From Betaproteobacteria bacterium (lineage in GTDB: Bacteria > Pseudomonadota > Gammaproteobacteria > Burkholderiales > Casimicrobiaceae): a DNA stretch of 16,951 nucleotides. The first letter of the stretch is position 1. Each line of letters begins with the position of its first letter. The position numbers were made by a program, and so were the translations under genes. The notes under the pieces are model-generated. The model was given only the letters and a program-made list of their open reading frames with translations. It searched no databases and had not been told where the DNA came from. The stretch is from contig VBCS01000072.1 of assembly GCA_005888955.1 (NCBI GenBank), forward strand, positions 1 to 16,951. Reading direction: 5' to 3'. Below, one piece after another: positions 1 to 7,591 of the stretch.

Positions 1-543
1 CCCTACCGCGATCGTCGCGCCGCGGTCGGTACGCACAAATCCCGGTTGCGCGATCGAGCCCGCGCACCAACGCCAACTGCCTGTCGGCGCCGGTGCGAGA
101 TCGCTCTCCAGCATGGCTCGGTCCCAGGAGAGTCCGCAGCGCTGCGATGCCGACATGAAGGCCGACATCCAGGCCCGCGCGACGATCGCCACGCGCAGGC
201 CGCTCTCGCCACGCTGCGGCTCGAGAGCGATATGAATTTCTTCGGGCGTGTCGGCGAGCTGGTCCTCGAGGGCGAATCGCGCCGCGGCTTCCGCGCGCCC
301 GGGCGGCAGCGGTGGGACGGTCAGTGTGACCAGTCGGCCATGGCGCGCAGCGATAACCGCTTCCCGGCGAGAAGCGACCGGCCACGCCGCAGGCGGGCTC
401 CGTCCGCTGCGGGCAGCTCGGCCCGTAGCGTCGAAGACGGCCCACGCCGCATCGCGGCCGGGTTCCGGCGGACCGTCGATAAAGACGCGCAGCGTGCTCG
501 GTGTTTCTGCCATCGACGTAATCGTGCTCCGCGTGCGACCCAT
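1..543 (-). CDS. gspL: Type II secretion inner-membrane platform protein GspL, partial (runs off left edge)
   Basis: GspL is the inner-membrane platform subunit whose cytoplasmic actin-like domain binds the secretion ATPase GspE. Only the N-terminal 181 codons are present, open to the window edge with no stop. The visible part reads like the start of the cytoplasmic domain: LRVFIDGPP near the N-terminus, then a stretch containing RFALEDQLADTPEEIHIAL, which matches the GspL family pattern FALEDQLA-PEE. It lies directly downstream of gspK on the same strand, the usual K-L order. I chose the ATG at 543 because AGGGA sits 8 bases before it; an ATG at 513 (MAETPSTLRV) gives a more family-like N-terminus and is a real alternative. 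The 82-base gap after gspK is wide for this operon and holds a TACAAT on the minus strand, so a secondary promoter is possible but unproven. Confidence 0.82.
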   Translation of the reverse strand, partial: MGRTRSTITSMAETPSTLRVFIDGPPEPGRDAAWAVFDATGRAARSGRSPPAAWPVASRREAVIAARHGRLVTLTVPPLPPGRAEAAARFALEDQLADTPEEIHIALEPQRGESGLRVAIVARAWMSAFMSASQRCGLSWDRAMLESDLAPAPTGSWRWCAGSIAQPGFVRTDRGATIAVG

Positions 544-625
544 TCAGAGATTCCCTAGATCGGCGCCGATTGTACTCGACCCGATTCCGCACGCGGCGGG
601 CGCGGGAGGCGCGCTCAACAGGACC

Positions 626-1570
626 TTACTCGATCGTTTGCCAGACGACGGTCGGCCACTCGGCCGCGGCGGCGGAGCGCCTGAACAGCGCGCGTGCGCG
701 GGCCACCGTATCGCCTTGCCTCGCTTCGATCGACACGACGAACCAATCGCTCCTGACCGCAAGAATTGTCTCGTCGATGTTGAGGTCCGACCGCGGCAGC
801 CGGCTGCGAAAATCGGCGATGCTGCCGAAAGGCGTCTGCGTGCGACTCGCAACGAGTGCGGCGGCGCCGGTGGCATCGAGTCCGCCGATCGCGGCGACGA
901 GAACTTCGGCCGGCGCGGTATTGACGTTGATTGCCGTGGGCGCATCGAGCGCATCGACGAACGGTCGCAGGCGCCCTATGAGCATCGGATCGGCGCCTCG
1001 CACCGAGAGCAGCTCCGCGACTCGGCGCACGGGAGCGTTGGCTGCGAGCCCCGGCGCACCGGTCTGCGCCAGGTAATAGTTGTCTTCCGCGCCGCCGCCG
1101 TCAGTCGTCTGATCGTCGGCGTCGACCCAATCGGCGATCGCGTTGAGGAGCGTTGCGGGGACACCGAGCTCACCGAACAGACGCTGCAGCGCGGCGCGAG
1201 CGGCTGTCGCTCCCGGGCCGGTCGCGACAAGATTGTTGACGTTGAGCCTGCCTTGCGCGTCCGTGATGTAGCCGCCGATCGAGCCGTTCTCGATCGGCGT
1301 CGACGGCAGCCGGAATGCCCACGGCTGGCCGAGATGCACAGTCGACGGCGGAGCGTTTTCAAACACGATCTGTCGTGCCCATTGCACTCCGGCCATCGCC
1401 AGCGCCTGCGCCTGGACCTGGTCGCGCCGGCGCTCGTACTCTCCGGCCCAGCGCTGTTGTTGCCAGAGCAACGTCGCGGCAATCGTCGCGGCCAATGCGG
1501 CGAGCAGCATCGCCATGACGATGGCTGCACCACGTGCGTAGCGGTGTTTGGCTAACGCAGCGCGAGCCAT
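626..1570 (-). CDS. gspK: Type II secretion minor pseudopilin GspK
   Basis: GspK is the largest minor pseudopilin and caps the pseudopilus tip with GspI and GspJ. The 314-residue product has a prepilin leader ending at Gly14, followed by AAIVMAMLLAALAAT, a hydrophobic segment that lacks the Glu5 of other pseudopilins, as is typical for GspK. Family landmarks follow: DAQGRLNVNNL around residues 104-114, DWVDADDQ around 146-153, and INVNTAPAEVL around 214-224. The length fits the family. Its ATG overlaps the end of gspJ by 19 bases, so the two are probably translationally coupled. Nothing looks damaged. Confidence 0.95.
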   Translation of the reverse strand: MARAALAKHRYARGAAIVMAMLLAALAATIAATLLWQQQRWAGEYERRRDQVQAQALAMAGVQWARQIVFENAPPSTVHLGQPWAFRLPSTPIENGSIGGYITDAQGRLNVNNLVATGPGATAARAALQRLFGELGVPATLLNAIADWVDADDQTTDGGGAEDNYYLAQTGAPGLAANAPVRRVAELLSVRGADPMLIGRLRPFVDALDAPTAINVNTAPAEVLVAAIGGLDATGAAALVASRTQTPFGSIADFRSRLPRSDLNIDETILAVRSDWFVVSIEARQGDTVARARALFRRSAAAAEWPTVVWQTIE

Positions 1571-2148
1571 CGTTCGATCGCCTCGCCCGAGGCGAGCGTA
1601 AGCCGGACCCGGATCGCGCGCGGCAGCTCGCTTTCGCCGGCGCGCGGCCAGGCGTCCGCCCAGGCGCCGTCACGCGCAAGATAAGCGAGCTGGAAGCGCG
1701 CCACGCCATCGAGCAGCGTGTACGCGGTGGGCAGGGCGCCTCGCGGCCGATCGTAGCTCGCCCAGTAGAGCACCTCGACCGCGCCATCCCGATACCGGTA
1801 CGCGAGACGTTGGCCGGCGCTGCGTGGCTCCAATGTGAATTCCGGTCCGGCGCGCGAGAACGCGAGCGCGCTGTTTCCTGCAGCATCGGCGGCGCCTGCC
1901 CACGCCGGTTCGCGCGCCTCGGAGAGGCGTGCGGGCCGCGGCACGGCCTGGCGCAGATCGCCTTCCAGGCGCGCGAAGAAGAGATCGAGCGTGCGCCAGC
2001 GCGTCGCCTCCGCCGCCAGTTTGGTCTCGCTGTCGCTGAGCGCCGCGACCGCGCGATAACCGAGCAGCGCGATCAGCGCGACGATGGCTACGGCGAGGAG
2101 CACCTCGACGAGCGTAAATCCGCACGCGCGCTCGAGGCGCATCTTCAT
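1552..2148 (-). CDS. gspJ: Type II secretion minor pseudopilin GspJ
   Basis: GspJ is a minor pseudopilin of the GspH-I-J-K tip complex in the periplasm. The 198-residue product begins MKMRLERACG, is cleaved after Gly10, and continues FTLVEVLLAVAIVALIALLG with the Glu5 needed for assembly. The C-terminal two thirds is a GspJ-like beta domain containing LLDGVARFQLAYL and an ending AIRVRLTLASGEAIERW. I chose the ATG at 2148 because it gives a short basic leader and overlaps the gspI stop as ATGA. The reading frame stays open further upstream, but that extension lies in gspI and is not GspJ-like. Confidence 0.94.
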   Translation of the reverse strand: MKMRLERACGFTLVEVLLAVAIVALIALLGYRAVAALSDSETKLAAEATRWRTLDLFFARLEGDLRQAVPRPARLSEAREPAWAGAADAAGNSALAFSRAGPEFTLEPRSAGQRLAYRYRDGAVEVLYWASYDRPRGALPTAYTLLDGVARFQLAYLARDGAWADAWPRAGESELPRAIRVRLTLASGEAIERWLALR

Positions 2149-2528
2149 CGCTGCGCCGTTCGACCGACATAGCCGACCAGGCGCGCCAGCACGTAATCGG
2201 AGCGGGAAGCCTCGGCGACGGCGATCTCGATGCGGCGGAACACCGGATTCGGAGTGCCGAGCACCGTTTCGTGCCACACGAAGCTCGCACCCGCCTGCGC
2301 TTCGCTGCCATCGCGTTCGCCGATCGCGAGTTCCGGCGTTGCGAGCTGCGCGGCGGCGAGCCGGTTCTGCGCCACCCACAATGCGAGCGTGCGCGCCTTC
2401 AGCGCGGTCGCGCTCTCTGCGCTCTGCGCGACGCTGCGAAATCCGGCGGCGAGCGCGATTGCGACGATCGCCAGCGCGACCAGCACTTCGACCAGCGTGA
2501 ATCCGTGGTGCGGCGCGCCGCGGCGCAT
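2145..2528 (-). CDS. gspI: Type II secretion minor pseudopilin GspI
   Basis: GspI is a minor pseudopilin that nucleates the pseudopilus tip with GspJ and GspK. The 127-residue product starts MRRGAPHHG, is cleaved after Gly9, and continues FTLVEVLVALAIVAIALAAG with Glu5. The following LKARTLALWVAQNRLAA is the conserved alpha segment of GspI, where A-NR-A is typical. The length matches the family. The ATG at 2528 follows the gspH stop by only 2 bases, and the stop overlaps the gspJ start by 4 bases, so expression as one operon is very likely. Confidence 0.94.
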   Translation of the reverse strand: MRRGAPHHGFTLVEVLVALAIVAIALAAGFRSVAQSAESATALKARTLALWVAQNRLAAAQLATPELAIGERDGSEAQAGASFVWHETVLGTPNPVFRRIEIAVAEASRSDYVLARLVGYVGRTAQR

Positions 2529-2530
2529 CG

Positions 2531-3079
2531 CTAGCGCCGGACGGGGCCGATGAGCGCGACCCGGTTCAACGGATCCGCAGTCAACAGGAGTTGCCATTCC
2601 GAAGAGGCAAGCGCGATGACGTAAGGCTCGTTGCGGCCGCTGGGAACGAGCGGCAGCACCATCTCGCCAGGCACGGGTTGCCCGGCATAGGCCTGCGGTG
2701 CCGCGATCAACGGTGAGGGCAGCGTTCGCGGCAGGAGCACCGCGTCGTCGGACAGCGCGAGCCAGCGCTCGCCTTCGCTATCGCTGATACGGCGCCAGAA
2801 CCGGTATGCGCCGCCGCTCGCCGATACGCCGAGCGTTTCGTTCTTCCACTGAGCGAGCAGCGCCGCATGTTCGAGCGCACCCGCGAACCGACGTCCCTCG
2901 CGCTCCAGCGCCTGGCGCGGATCGCGATCGAGCTGCGCGTAGGCGAGCCCCGCGGCGATGCCGATCACGATCAGCACGACGAGGATTTCGGCGAGCGTGA
3001 AGCCGCCGTAGCGTTGTCGAATCAGCAGGCGGTCAGAAAACGTCACGAGCAGGGCCGGAGGCAAGGCGCAACGACGCAT
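2531..3079 (-). CDS. gspH: Type II secretion minor pseudopilin GspH
   Basis: GspH is a minor pseudopilin linking the tip complex to the GspG shaft. The signature is YGG then FTLAEILVVLIVIGIAAGLA, with Glu5 of the mature protein. A GspH-like stretch follows (EREGRRFAGALEHAALLAQ) and the rest is a beta-rich domain. The position between gspG and gspI agrees. The start is uncertain. The ATG at 3079 gives a rather long 26-residue leader. A GTG at 3103 would add 8 residues, and a GTG at 3046 would give a more typical 15-residue basic leader (MTFSDRLLIRQRYGG). None has a clear ribosome binding site. Confidence 0.9.
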   Translation of the reverse strand: MRRCALPPALLVTFSDRLLIRQRYGGFTLAEILVVLIVIGIAAGLAYAQLDRDPRQALEREGRRFAGALEHAALLAQWKNETLGVSASGGAYRFWRRISDSEGERWLALSDDAVLLPRTLPSPLIAAPQAYAGQPVPGEMVLPLVPSGRNEPYVIALASSEWQLLLTADPLNRVALIGPVRR

Positions 3080-3109
3080 CCGGCCCGCGCAGTAGTTTTC
3101 CACCGCCTG

Positions 3110-3553
3110 CTAGAGGTCCCATGAGCCGATATCGGCATCGAACCCTGTTCCTCCGGGCTGGCCGTCGGCGCCGAAGCTGAAGACGTCGATCTCGCCGCGC
3201 AATCCCGGGTTAAGGTACTGGTACGGATAGCCCCACGGATCCTTGGGCAGTCGCTCGAGGTAGCCGTTGGGTTTCCAGTTCGGCGGCGCGGGCGGCGATG
3301 TCGGCCTGGCGACGAGTGCGGCGAGACCTTGCTCGGTGGTCGGATAGCGCTGATTGTCGAGGCGGTAGAGCTTGAGCGCCTGCATGATCGCCGCGATGTC
3401 GTTCTTCGCGGCGATGACGCGCGCTTCGTCGGGGCGCTCGATGATACGCGGCACGACCAGCGCCGCGAGGATACCGAGGATGACGATGACGACAAGGATT
3501 TCGACCAGCGTAAAGCCGCGATCGTTGCACGCGCGAAAAGGCGGCCAATGCAT
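3110..3553 (-). CDS. gspG: Type II secretion major pseudopilin GspG
   Basis: GspG polymerises into the periplasmic pseudopilus that drives substrates through the GspD secretin. The 147-residue product has leader MHWPPFRACNDRG, then FTLVEILVVIVILGILAALV with Glu5, then VPRII. Further landmarks are RYPTTEQGLAALV, LPKDPWGYPYQYLNPG, and a C-terminal EIDVFSFGADGQPGG with the acidic residues of the GspG calcium site. The length is normal. It is the first gene of this G-H-I-J-K-L group and is divergent from mltG. I chose the ATG at 3553; an ATG at 3580 would add nine residues. A TATAAT lies just 6 bases before the 3553 start. Confidence 0.95.
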   Translation of the reverse strand: MHWPPFRACNDRGFTLVEILVVIVILGILAALVVPRIIERPDEARVIAAKNDIAAIMQALKLYRLDNQRYPTTEQGLAALVARPTSPPAPPNWKPNGYLERLPKDPWGYPYQYLNPGLRGEIDVFSFGADGQPGGTGFDADIGSWDL

Positions 3554-3559
3554 GCAGCC

Positions 3560-3567
3560 ATTATAAT
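3560..3567. promoter_or_regulatory. Overlapping divergent -10 hexamers between gspG and mltG
   Basis: The sequence ATTATAAT reads as a perfect TATAAT on both strands: 3562-3567 on plus, facing mltG, and 3565-3560 on minus, facing gspG. This lies in the only divergent gap between the two gene groups. I see no good -35 at 16-18 bases on either strand, so the assignment rests on the -10 match and on position alone. Confidence 0.4.
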
Positions 3568-3600
3568 CGCGCGATTCCATTTCCGCGCCGCCGCTTGCTC

Positions 3601-4590
3601 GTGTTGCGCCGTTTGTTTGCCTTGATCGCCGTCGCGCTCGCCGCGAGTGCGGCCGCGTGGTGGTGGGTGACGCACTGGCCGCTACCATTGCCGCAGGAGC
3701 CGTATGCGCTGACAGTCCGCTCCGGCGCCAGCTTGCGCGCGGTCGCGCGCGAGCTCACCGCGGCCGGCGTGCTGCCGGCGGATTGGACGCTCGTCGCCTT
3801 GGGGCGACTCGAGCGCGTCGATCGAATGATAAAAGCGGGCAACTACGAGGTTCCCGGAGGCACTACGCTCGGCGGTTTGCTCGCCAAGCTGACGCAAGGC
3901 GATGTCACGCAGACGAGCATCACGATCGTCGAAGGCTGGACCGTTCGCGATCTCAAACAGGCATTACGCGCCGACGGCGATGTCGCCAAGGCCGCTGTCG
4001 ATCTCGCGGATGCCGAGTTGATGCGCGCGATCGGCGCGTCCGGGCAGCAGCCGGAAGGATGGTTCTTTCCTGATACCTACTTCTTTGCATCCGGGGCCAC
4101 CGACTTGTCGATCCTCACGCGCGCATACCGCACGATGCAGCAACGTCTGGATGTGGCTTGGGTGGGGCGCGCGCCGCGGCTCCCTTTCGACGCGCCGTAT
4201 CAGGCGCTGATCCTGGCATCGATCGTGGAAAAGGAAACCAGCCGCGTCGCCGACCGGCTACTCATCGCATCGGTGCTCGTCAATCGCCTGCAGCAGGGCA
4301 TGCGGCTGCAGGCGGATCCGACGGTGATCTATGGGATAGGCGAACGCTTCGACGGCAATCTGACCAAGCGCGACCTCGATGCCGATTCCGCGTACAACAC
4401 CTACACTCGCGACGGCCTGCCGCCAACGCCGATCGCTCTGCCCAGCCAGGCGTCGCTCGACGCCGTGCTGCACCCGCCCGCGACGCCGTACCTGTATTTT
4501 GTCTCGCGTGGCGACGGATCGAGCGAGTTCTCGGCAAATCTCGCCGACCACAATCGCGCAGTGGCAAAATACCAGAAGAACGGGCGTTAG
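3601..4590 (+). CDS. mltG: Endolytic murein transglycosylase MltG (YceG-like)
   Basis: MltG cleaves nascent glycan strands at the outer face of the inner membrane and is thought to end peptidoglycan chain growth. The product is 329 residues from the GTG at 3601: a short basic N-terminus (MLRRLF), one membrane segment to about residue 22, a LysM-like part (LTVRSGASLRAVARELTAAG), then the YceG catalytic domain. The active-site motif SIVEKET is intact, with its first Glu at residue 210. MRLQADPTVIYGIG, AYNTYTRDGLPPTPI and TPYLYFVSRGDG are family hallmarks. A TTG at 3595 is an alternative start; no clear ribosome binding site separates them. It heads mltG-tmk-holB, with tmk beginning 31 bases downstream. 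Confidence 0.95.
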   Translation: MLRRLFALIAVALAASAAAWWWVTHWPLPLPQEPYALTVRSGASLRAVARELTAAGVLPADWTLVALGRLERVDRMIKAGNYEVPGGTTLGGLLAKLTQGDVTQTSITIVEGWTVRDLKQALRADGDVAKAAVDLADAELMRAIGASGQQPEGWFFPDTYFFASGATDLSILTRAYRTMQQRLDVAWVGRAPRLPFDAPYQALILASIVEKETSRVADRLLIASVLVNRLQQGMRLQADPTVIYGIGERFDGNLTKRDLDADSAYNTYTRDGLPPTPIALPSQASLDAVLHPPATPYLYFVSRGDGSSEFSANLADHNRAVAKYQKNGR

Positions 4591-4621
4591 CTTCCTCAAC
4601 CCGCCAGAAAGCCGCACTGCC

Positions 4622-5260
4622 ATGCCCGACACCCGCCAGCGCGGCCGTTTCATAACCCTCGAAGGCATCGACGGAGCCGGCAAGAGCACGCATCTGCCGT
4701 GGCTCAAGAAGACGCTCGAGCGTGACGGCCGGTGCGTGTGGATCACGCGCGAGCCGGGCGGCACGCCGCTCGGCGAACGCCTGCGCACCATGCTGTTGCA
4801 CGAGCCGATGACGCCTGTCACTGAAGCACTGCTGATGTTCGCGGCGCGGCGCGAGCATTGCGAACGCGAGATCTGGCCGCGGCTCGACGAGGGCACGTGG
4901 ATCGTCTGCGATCGTTTTACCGACGCGACGTTCGCGTACCAGGGCGGTGGACATGGTGTCCCGCTCGAGACGATCGCGGCACTGGAGCGCGCCGCGCTTG
5001 GCGACTTCGGCCCCGACTTGACGCTCGTCTTCGACGTGCCGGTGGAGGTCGGGCGAGAGCGACTCGCAGACGGGCGCACGCTCGACAAATTCGAGCGCGA
5101 GCAGGGTGAGTTTTTCGCCCGCGTCCGCGAAGCGTATTTGCGGCGCGCGCGCGCCGATTCCCGCCGCATGCGCGTGATCGACAGCACGCTGTCGCCCGCC
5201 GCGGTCCGGTCCGAGCTCGCGGCGATCGTCGAGGCGCTGGTTAAGGAGGCTGCGCTGTGA
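4622..5260 (+). CDS. tmk: Thymidylate kinase
   Basis: This enzyme phosphorylates dTMP to dTDP with ATP in the cytoplasm, an essential step in dTTP supply. The 212-residue product has the P-loop EGIDGAGKST at residues 14-23, REPGGTPLGERLR, the substrate-binding DRFTDATFAYQGGG, and the lid region TLDKFEREQGEFFARV. Length and motif order are normal. I chose the ATG at 4622, which places the P-loop at the usual distance from the N-terminus; the frame is open upstream, but only within mltG. The last 18 bases of the gene are nearly repeated just after the stop. Confidence 0.96.
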   Translation: MPDTRQRGRFITLEGIDGAGKSTHLPWLKKTLERDGRCVWITREPGGTPLGERLRTMLLHEPMTPVTEALLMFAARREHCEREIWPRLDEGTWIVCDRFTDATFAYQGGGHGVPLETIAALERAALGDFGPDLTLVFDVPVEVGRERLADGRTLDKFEREQGEFFARVREAYLRRARADSRRMRVIDSTLSPAAVRSELAAIVEALVKEAAL

Positions 5261-5280
5261 GCAAAGAGGCGGCGCTGTGA
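5243..5280 (+). repeat. 18-bp imperfect tandem repeat at the tmk-holB junction
   Basis: Bases 5243-5260 (AAGGAGGCTGCGCTGTGA) and 5263-5280 (AAAGAGGCGGCGCTGTGA) match at 16 of 18 positions with a 20-base period. The first copy encodes the end and stop of tmk. The second copy supplies a purine-rich AAAGAGG and the GTG start of holB, so a small tandem duplication may have created or reset the holB translation start. Confidence 0.75.
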
Positions 5281-6317
5281 TCGAAGCTCGCGAAACCGCG
5301 CCGCCGCTGTGGCAACCCTTGCCGGCGTGGCAGCGCGAAGCCGCGGCGGCAGCGCTGCAGGCGCGTGCGCGCTGGCCGCACGCGCTGTTGATCACCGGAC
5401 GCCGCGGCATCGGGAAGCGCATTCTGGCGCTGCATTTTGCGCAGGCGCTGTTGTGCGAGCAGCCCAACGCGGATGGCAGCGCCTGCGGCCGCTGCCCGAG
5501 CTGCACCTATGTCGTCAATGGCACGCATCCCGATCTTCGGCTGATCGAACCGGTTGAGCGCGATGACGAAGGCAATAATCCGACGCCGGTGGACACGATC
5601 GTCGTCGACCGGATCCGCGAATTGATCGAATTTACGCAGCTGTCGACGCACCGGCAGCGCGCCAAAGTTGCAGTGATAGTCCCAGCCGAGACGCTGAACA
5701 CCGCAGCGGAAAACGCGTTGCTCAAAACACTCGAGGAGCCGCCAGCTGCAACGTATCTGATCCTTGTCAGCCATCAACCCGGCCGACTGGCGGCGACGAT
5801 CATCAGCCGCTGCCGGCTGCTTGCCTCCCCCGAGCCCGATCCGGACGCGGCGGTCGCGTGGCTCTCCGCGCAGGGCGTCCCGGAGCCGCAGCTCCTGCTG
5901 GCGCAGGCGGGTTGCGCGCCGCTTCTCGCGCTCACGCTGGCCGACCCCATCGTGCAGCGCGAGCGCGAGCTCCTGCTCGATGAGCTTGCGCAGCCGGAGC
6001 GCCTCGCACCGGTCGCAGTCGGTGCTCGTATCGACGCCTACGGCAAGGACGAGCGCAAGGCTCGGCTTGCTGATGTGGTGTACTGGTTGTTGACCTGGAC
6101 GAGCGATCTCGCGGTGGTGGGGAGCGGCGGTGCGCCGCGCTTCAATCCAGACCGAGAGGATGCCCTTGCGCTGCTCGGCGCGCGGGTGGCGCGGCTCAAG
6201 CTGTTCCGTTATTATCAAACGCTGCTGGGGCAGCGCGCGCTGCTCGGCCATCCGCTGCAACCGCGGCTGGTCGCCGAAGCGCTGCTGTTCGAGTATCGCG
6301 CGATGTTCGCGCGCTAA
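5277..6317 (+). CDS. holB: DNA polymerase III subunit delta prime
   Basis: HolB is a clamp-loader subunit of the replicative polymerase that helps open and load the beta clamp. The 346-residue product has a modified P-loop (GRRGIGKR, residues 41-48), a zinc-binding set C60, C70, C73 and C76, the conserved NALLKTLEEPP at 146-156, and the SRC motif at 177-179. The C-terminal third is the less conserved helical collar domain. The GTG start at 5277 lies 16 bases after the tmk stop, inside a tandem repeat. The tmk-holB-pilZ order is typical of betaproteobacteria and supports the call. Confidence 0.94.
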   Translation: MIEARETAPPLWQPLPAWQREAAAAALQARARWPHALLITGRRGIGKRILALHFAQALLCEQPNADGSACGRCPSCTYVVNGTHPDLRLIEPVERDDEGNNPTPVDTIVVDRIRELIEFTQLSTHRQRAKVAVIVPAETLNTAAENALLKTLEEPPAATYLILVSHQPGRLAATIISRCRLLASPEPDPDAAVAWLSAQGVPEPQLLLAQAGCAPLLALTLADPIVQRERELLLDELAQPERLAPVAVGARIDAYGKDERKARLADVVYWLLTWTSDLAVVGSGGAPRFNPDREDALALLGARVARLKLFRYYQTLLGQRALLGHPLQPRLVAEALLFEYRAMFAR

Positions 6318-6334
6318 AGACGCCGATTAGTGCC

Positions 6335-7591
6335 ATGACCGACCGCTTCAACGGCAACACGAATCCATCGACGGTGTCGCGCCCGGGCGTGCTGTCGCTC
6401 AACATCCGCGAAAAGGCCGCGCTCTACGCCGCGTACATGCCGTTCCTGAAAGGCGGCGGCATCTTCATCCCGACGAACCGGCAATACCAGTTGGGCGAGG
6501 AAGTGTTCATGCTGCTTTCGCTTATGGATGACCCACAGCGTATCGCGGTCCAGGGCAAGGTGGTCTGGCTCACGCCCGAGGGCGTGCAGGGCAATCGCAC
6601 GCAGGGCATCGGCGTCCAGTTTACCAACGACGAAACCGGCGCCTCGGCTCGCGCCCAAATCGAGAAGATCCTCGGCGAGATGCTCGCGTCGAACCGTCCG
6701 ACGCCACTAACTTGCCGCGTTGAACCCGGCGCTGCCGCGCCGGTGAACGCGGCAGGACTTCGAGGCGCCCATCGGCGCGGCGTGGGCCGCTCCGAGCTCC
6801 GAAAAGCGAAACCCGTGTTCGTCGATTCCCATTGCCATCTGAATTTCCCCGAGCTCTCGGGCGATCTGCCAGCCGTGCTCGAGGCGATGGCGGCAAGCCG
6901 CGTGACCCACGCGCTTTGCATCAGCGTCAACTTGCCGGAGCTGCCGGCGGTGCTCCAGCTTGCTGCAGACCACGCCAATCTCTTCGCCACGGTCGGCGTA
7001 CATCCCGACGTCGAAGACACGCCGGAGCCATCGGTCGCCGAGCTTGTTGCGTTCGCCGCGCGACCCAAGGTCGTCGCGATCGGCGAGACCGGACTCGACT
7101 ATTACCGGCTGACCGGCGATCTGTCCTGGCAGCGCGCGCGCTTTCGCGCTCATATCCGGGCGGCGCGCGAATGCCGTAGACCTCTGGTCATCCATACCCG
7201 CGCCGCCGCGGCGGACACGCTCGCCATCATGCGCGAGGAGCGCGCGGCGGAGGCGGGCGGGGTGATGCATTGCTTCACCGAGACCTGGGAGGTCGCGGCC
7301 GCCGCGCTCGATCTCGGCTTTCACATCTCGTTCTCGGGCATCGTTACGTTCAAGAACGCGACGGCGCTGAAGGAAGTGGCGCGCCGCGTACCCCTTGACC
7401 GGATGCTCATCGAGACCGACGCACCGTACCTCGCGCCGGTGCCGTTCCGTGGCAAGACCAATCAGCCCGCGTATGTGCGCTATGTAGGCGAGGAGGTCGC
7501 ACGGCTGCGCGAGATCGGCGTCGACGAAGTGGCGGCGGCGACCTCGGAGAATTTTTTTCGCCTTTTTGGGGTGCCGCCGCGTGCGCAATGA
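6335..7591 (+). CDS. Continuous frame: PilZ domain protein joined to TatD-family nuclease (probable artificial or recent fusion)
   Basis: One uninterrupted 418-codon frame covers two normally separate genes. Residues 1 to about 123 are a small type IV pilus PilZ protein: LSLNIREKAALYAAYMPFLK, GGGIFIPTNRQYQLGEEVF, then VQGKVVWLTPEGVQGNRTQG. Such proteins act in pilus assembly, and this short family often does not bind cyclic-di-GMP. PilZ proteins of this type usually end RPTH or RPTHT plus one or two residues. Here the sequence reads NRPT at residues 120-123 and continues PLTC. Removing one C at 6704-6705 gives NRPTH and a TAA at 6708-6710. Residues 124-160 resemble no domain, and TatD starts at residue 161. 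I think the original state was two genes, pilZ and tatD. A true fusion cannot be excluded from sequence alone. Confidence 0.75.
   Translation: MTDRFNGNTNPSTVSRPGVLSLNIREKAALYAAYMPFLKGGGIFIPTNRQYQLGEEVFMLLSLMDDPQRIAVQGKVVWLTPEGVQGNRTQGIGVQFTNDETGASARAQIEKILGEMLASNRPTPLTCRVEPGAAAPVNAAGLRGAHRRGVGRSELRKAKPVFVDSHCHLNFPELSGDLPAVLEAMAASRVTHALCISVNLPELPAVLQLAADHANLFATVGVHPDVEDTPEPSVAELVAFAARPKVVAIGETGLDYYRLTGDLSWQRARFRAHIRAARECRRPLVIHTRAAAADTLAIMREERAAEAGGVMHCFTETWEVAAAALDLGFHISFSGIVTFKNATALKEVARRVPLDRMLIETDAPYLAPVPFRGKTNQPAYVRYVGEEVARLREIGVDEVAAATSENFFRLFGVPPRAQ
6815..7591 (+). CDS. tatD: TatD-family metal-dependent DNase (own GTG start inside the fused frame)
   Basis: TatD enzymes are TIM-barrel metallohydrolases with 3'-5' DNase activity, linked to DNA repair or turnover. 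From the GTG at 6815 the product is 258 residues, the usual family length, and begins MFVDSHCHLNF as homologs do. Metal ligands are in place: H6 and H8, E91 in GETGLDYY, H127 in VIHTRA, H152 in GVMHCFTE, and D202 in IETDAPYLAPVPFRGK. The 105 bases before it, after the inferred pilZ stop, look non-coding. No strong ribosome binding site is visible. Its end overlaps the ankyrin gene by 11 bases. Confidence 0.9.
   Translation: MFVDSHCHLNFPELSGDLPAVLEAMAASRVTHALCISVNLPELPAVLQLAADHANLFATVGVHPDVEDTPEPSVAELVAFAARPKVVAIGETGLDYYRLTGDLSWQRARFRAHIRAARECRRPLVIHTRAAAADTLAIMREERAAEAGGVMHCFTETWEVAAAALDLGFHISFSGIVTFKNATALKEVARRVPLDRMLIETDAPYLAPVPFRGKTNQPAYVRYVGEEVARLREIGVDEVAAATSENFFRLFGVPPRAQ

Noticed and set aside
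248..1555. A 435-codon plus-strand frame opposite gspL, gspK and gspJ
   Set aside because: The minus strand has clear GspK and GspL motifs; the plus frame is Arg-rich with no domain.
4258..5506. Long minus-strand open frames opposite mltG, tmk and holB
   Set aside because: They mirror well-recognised genes, have shadow-type composition and no motifs; long antisense frames are expected at this GC content.
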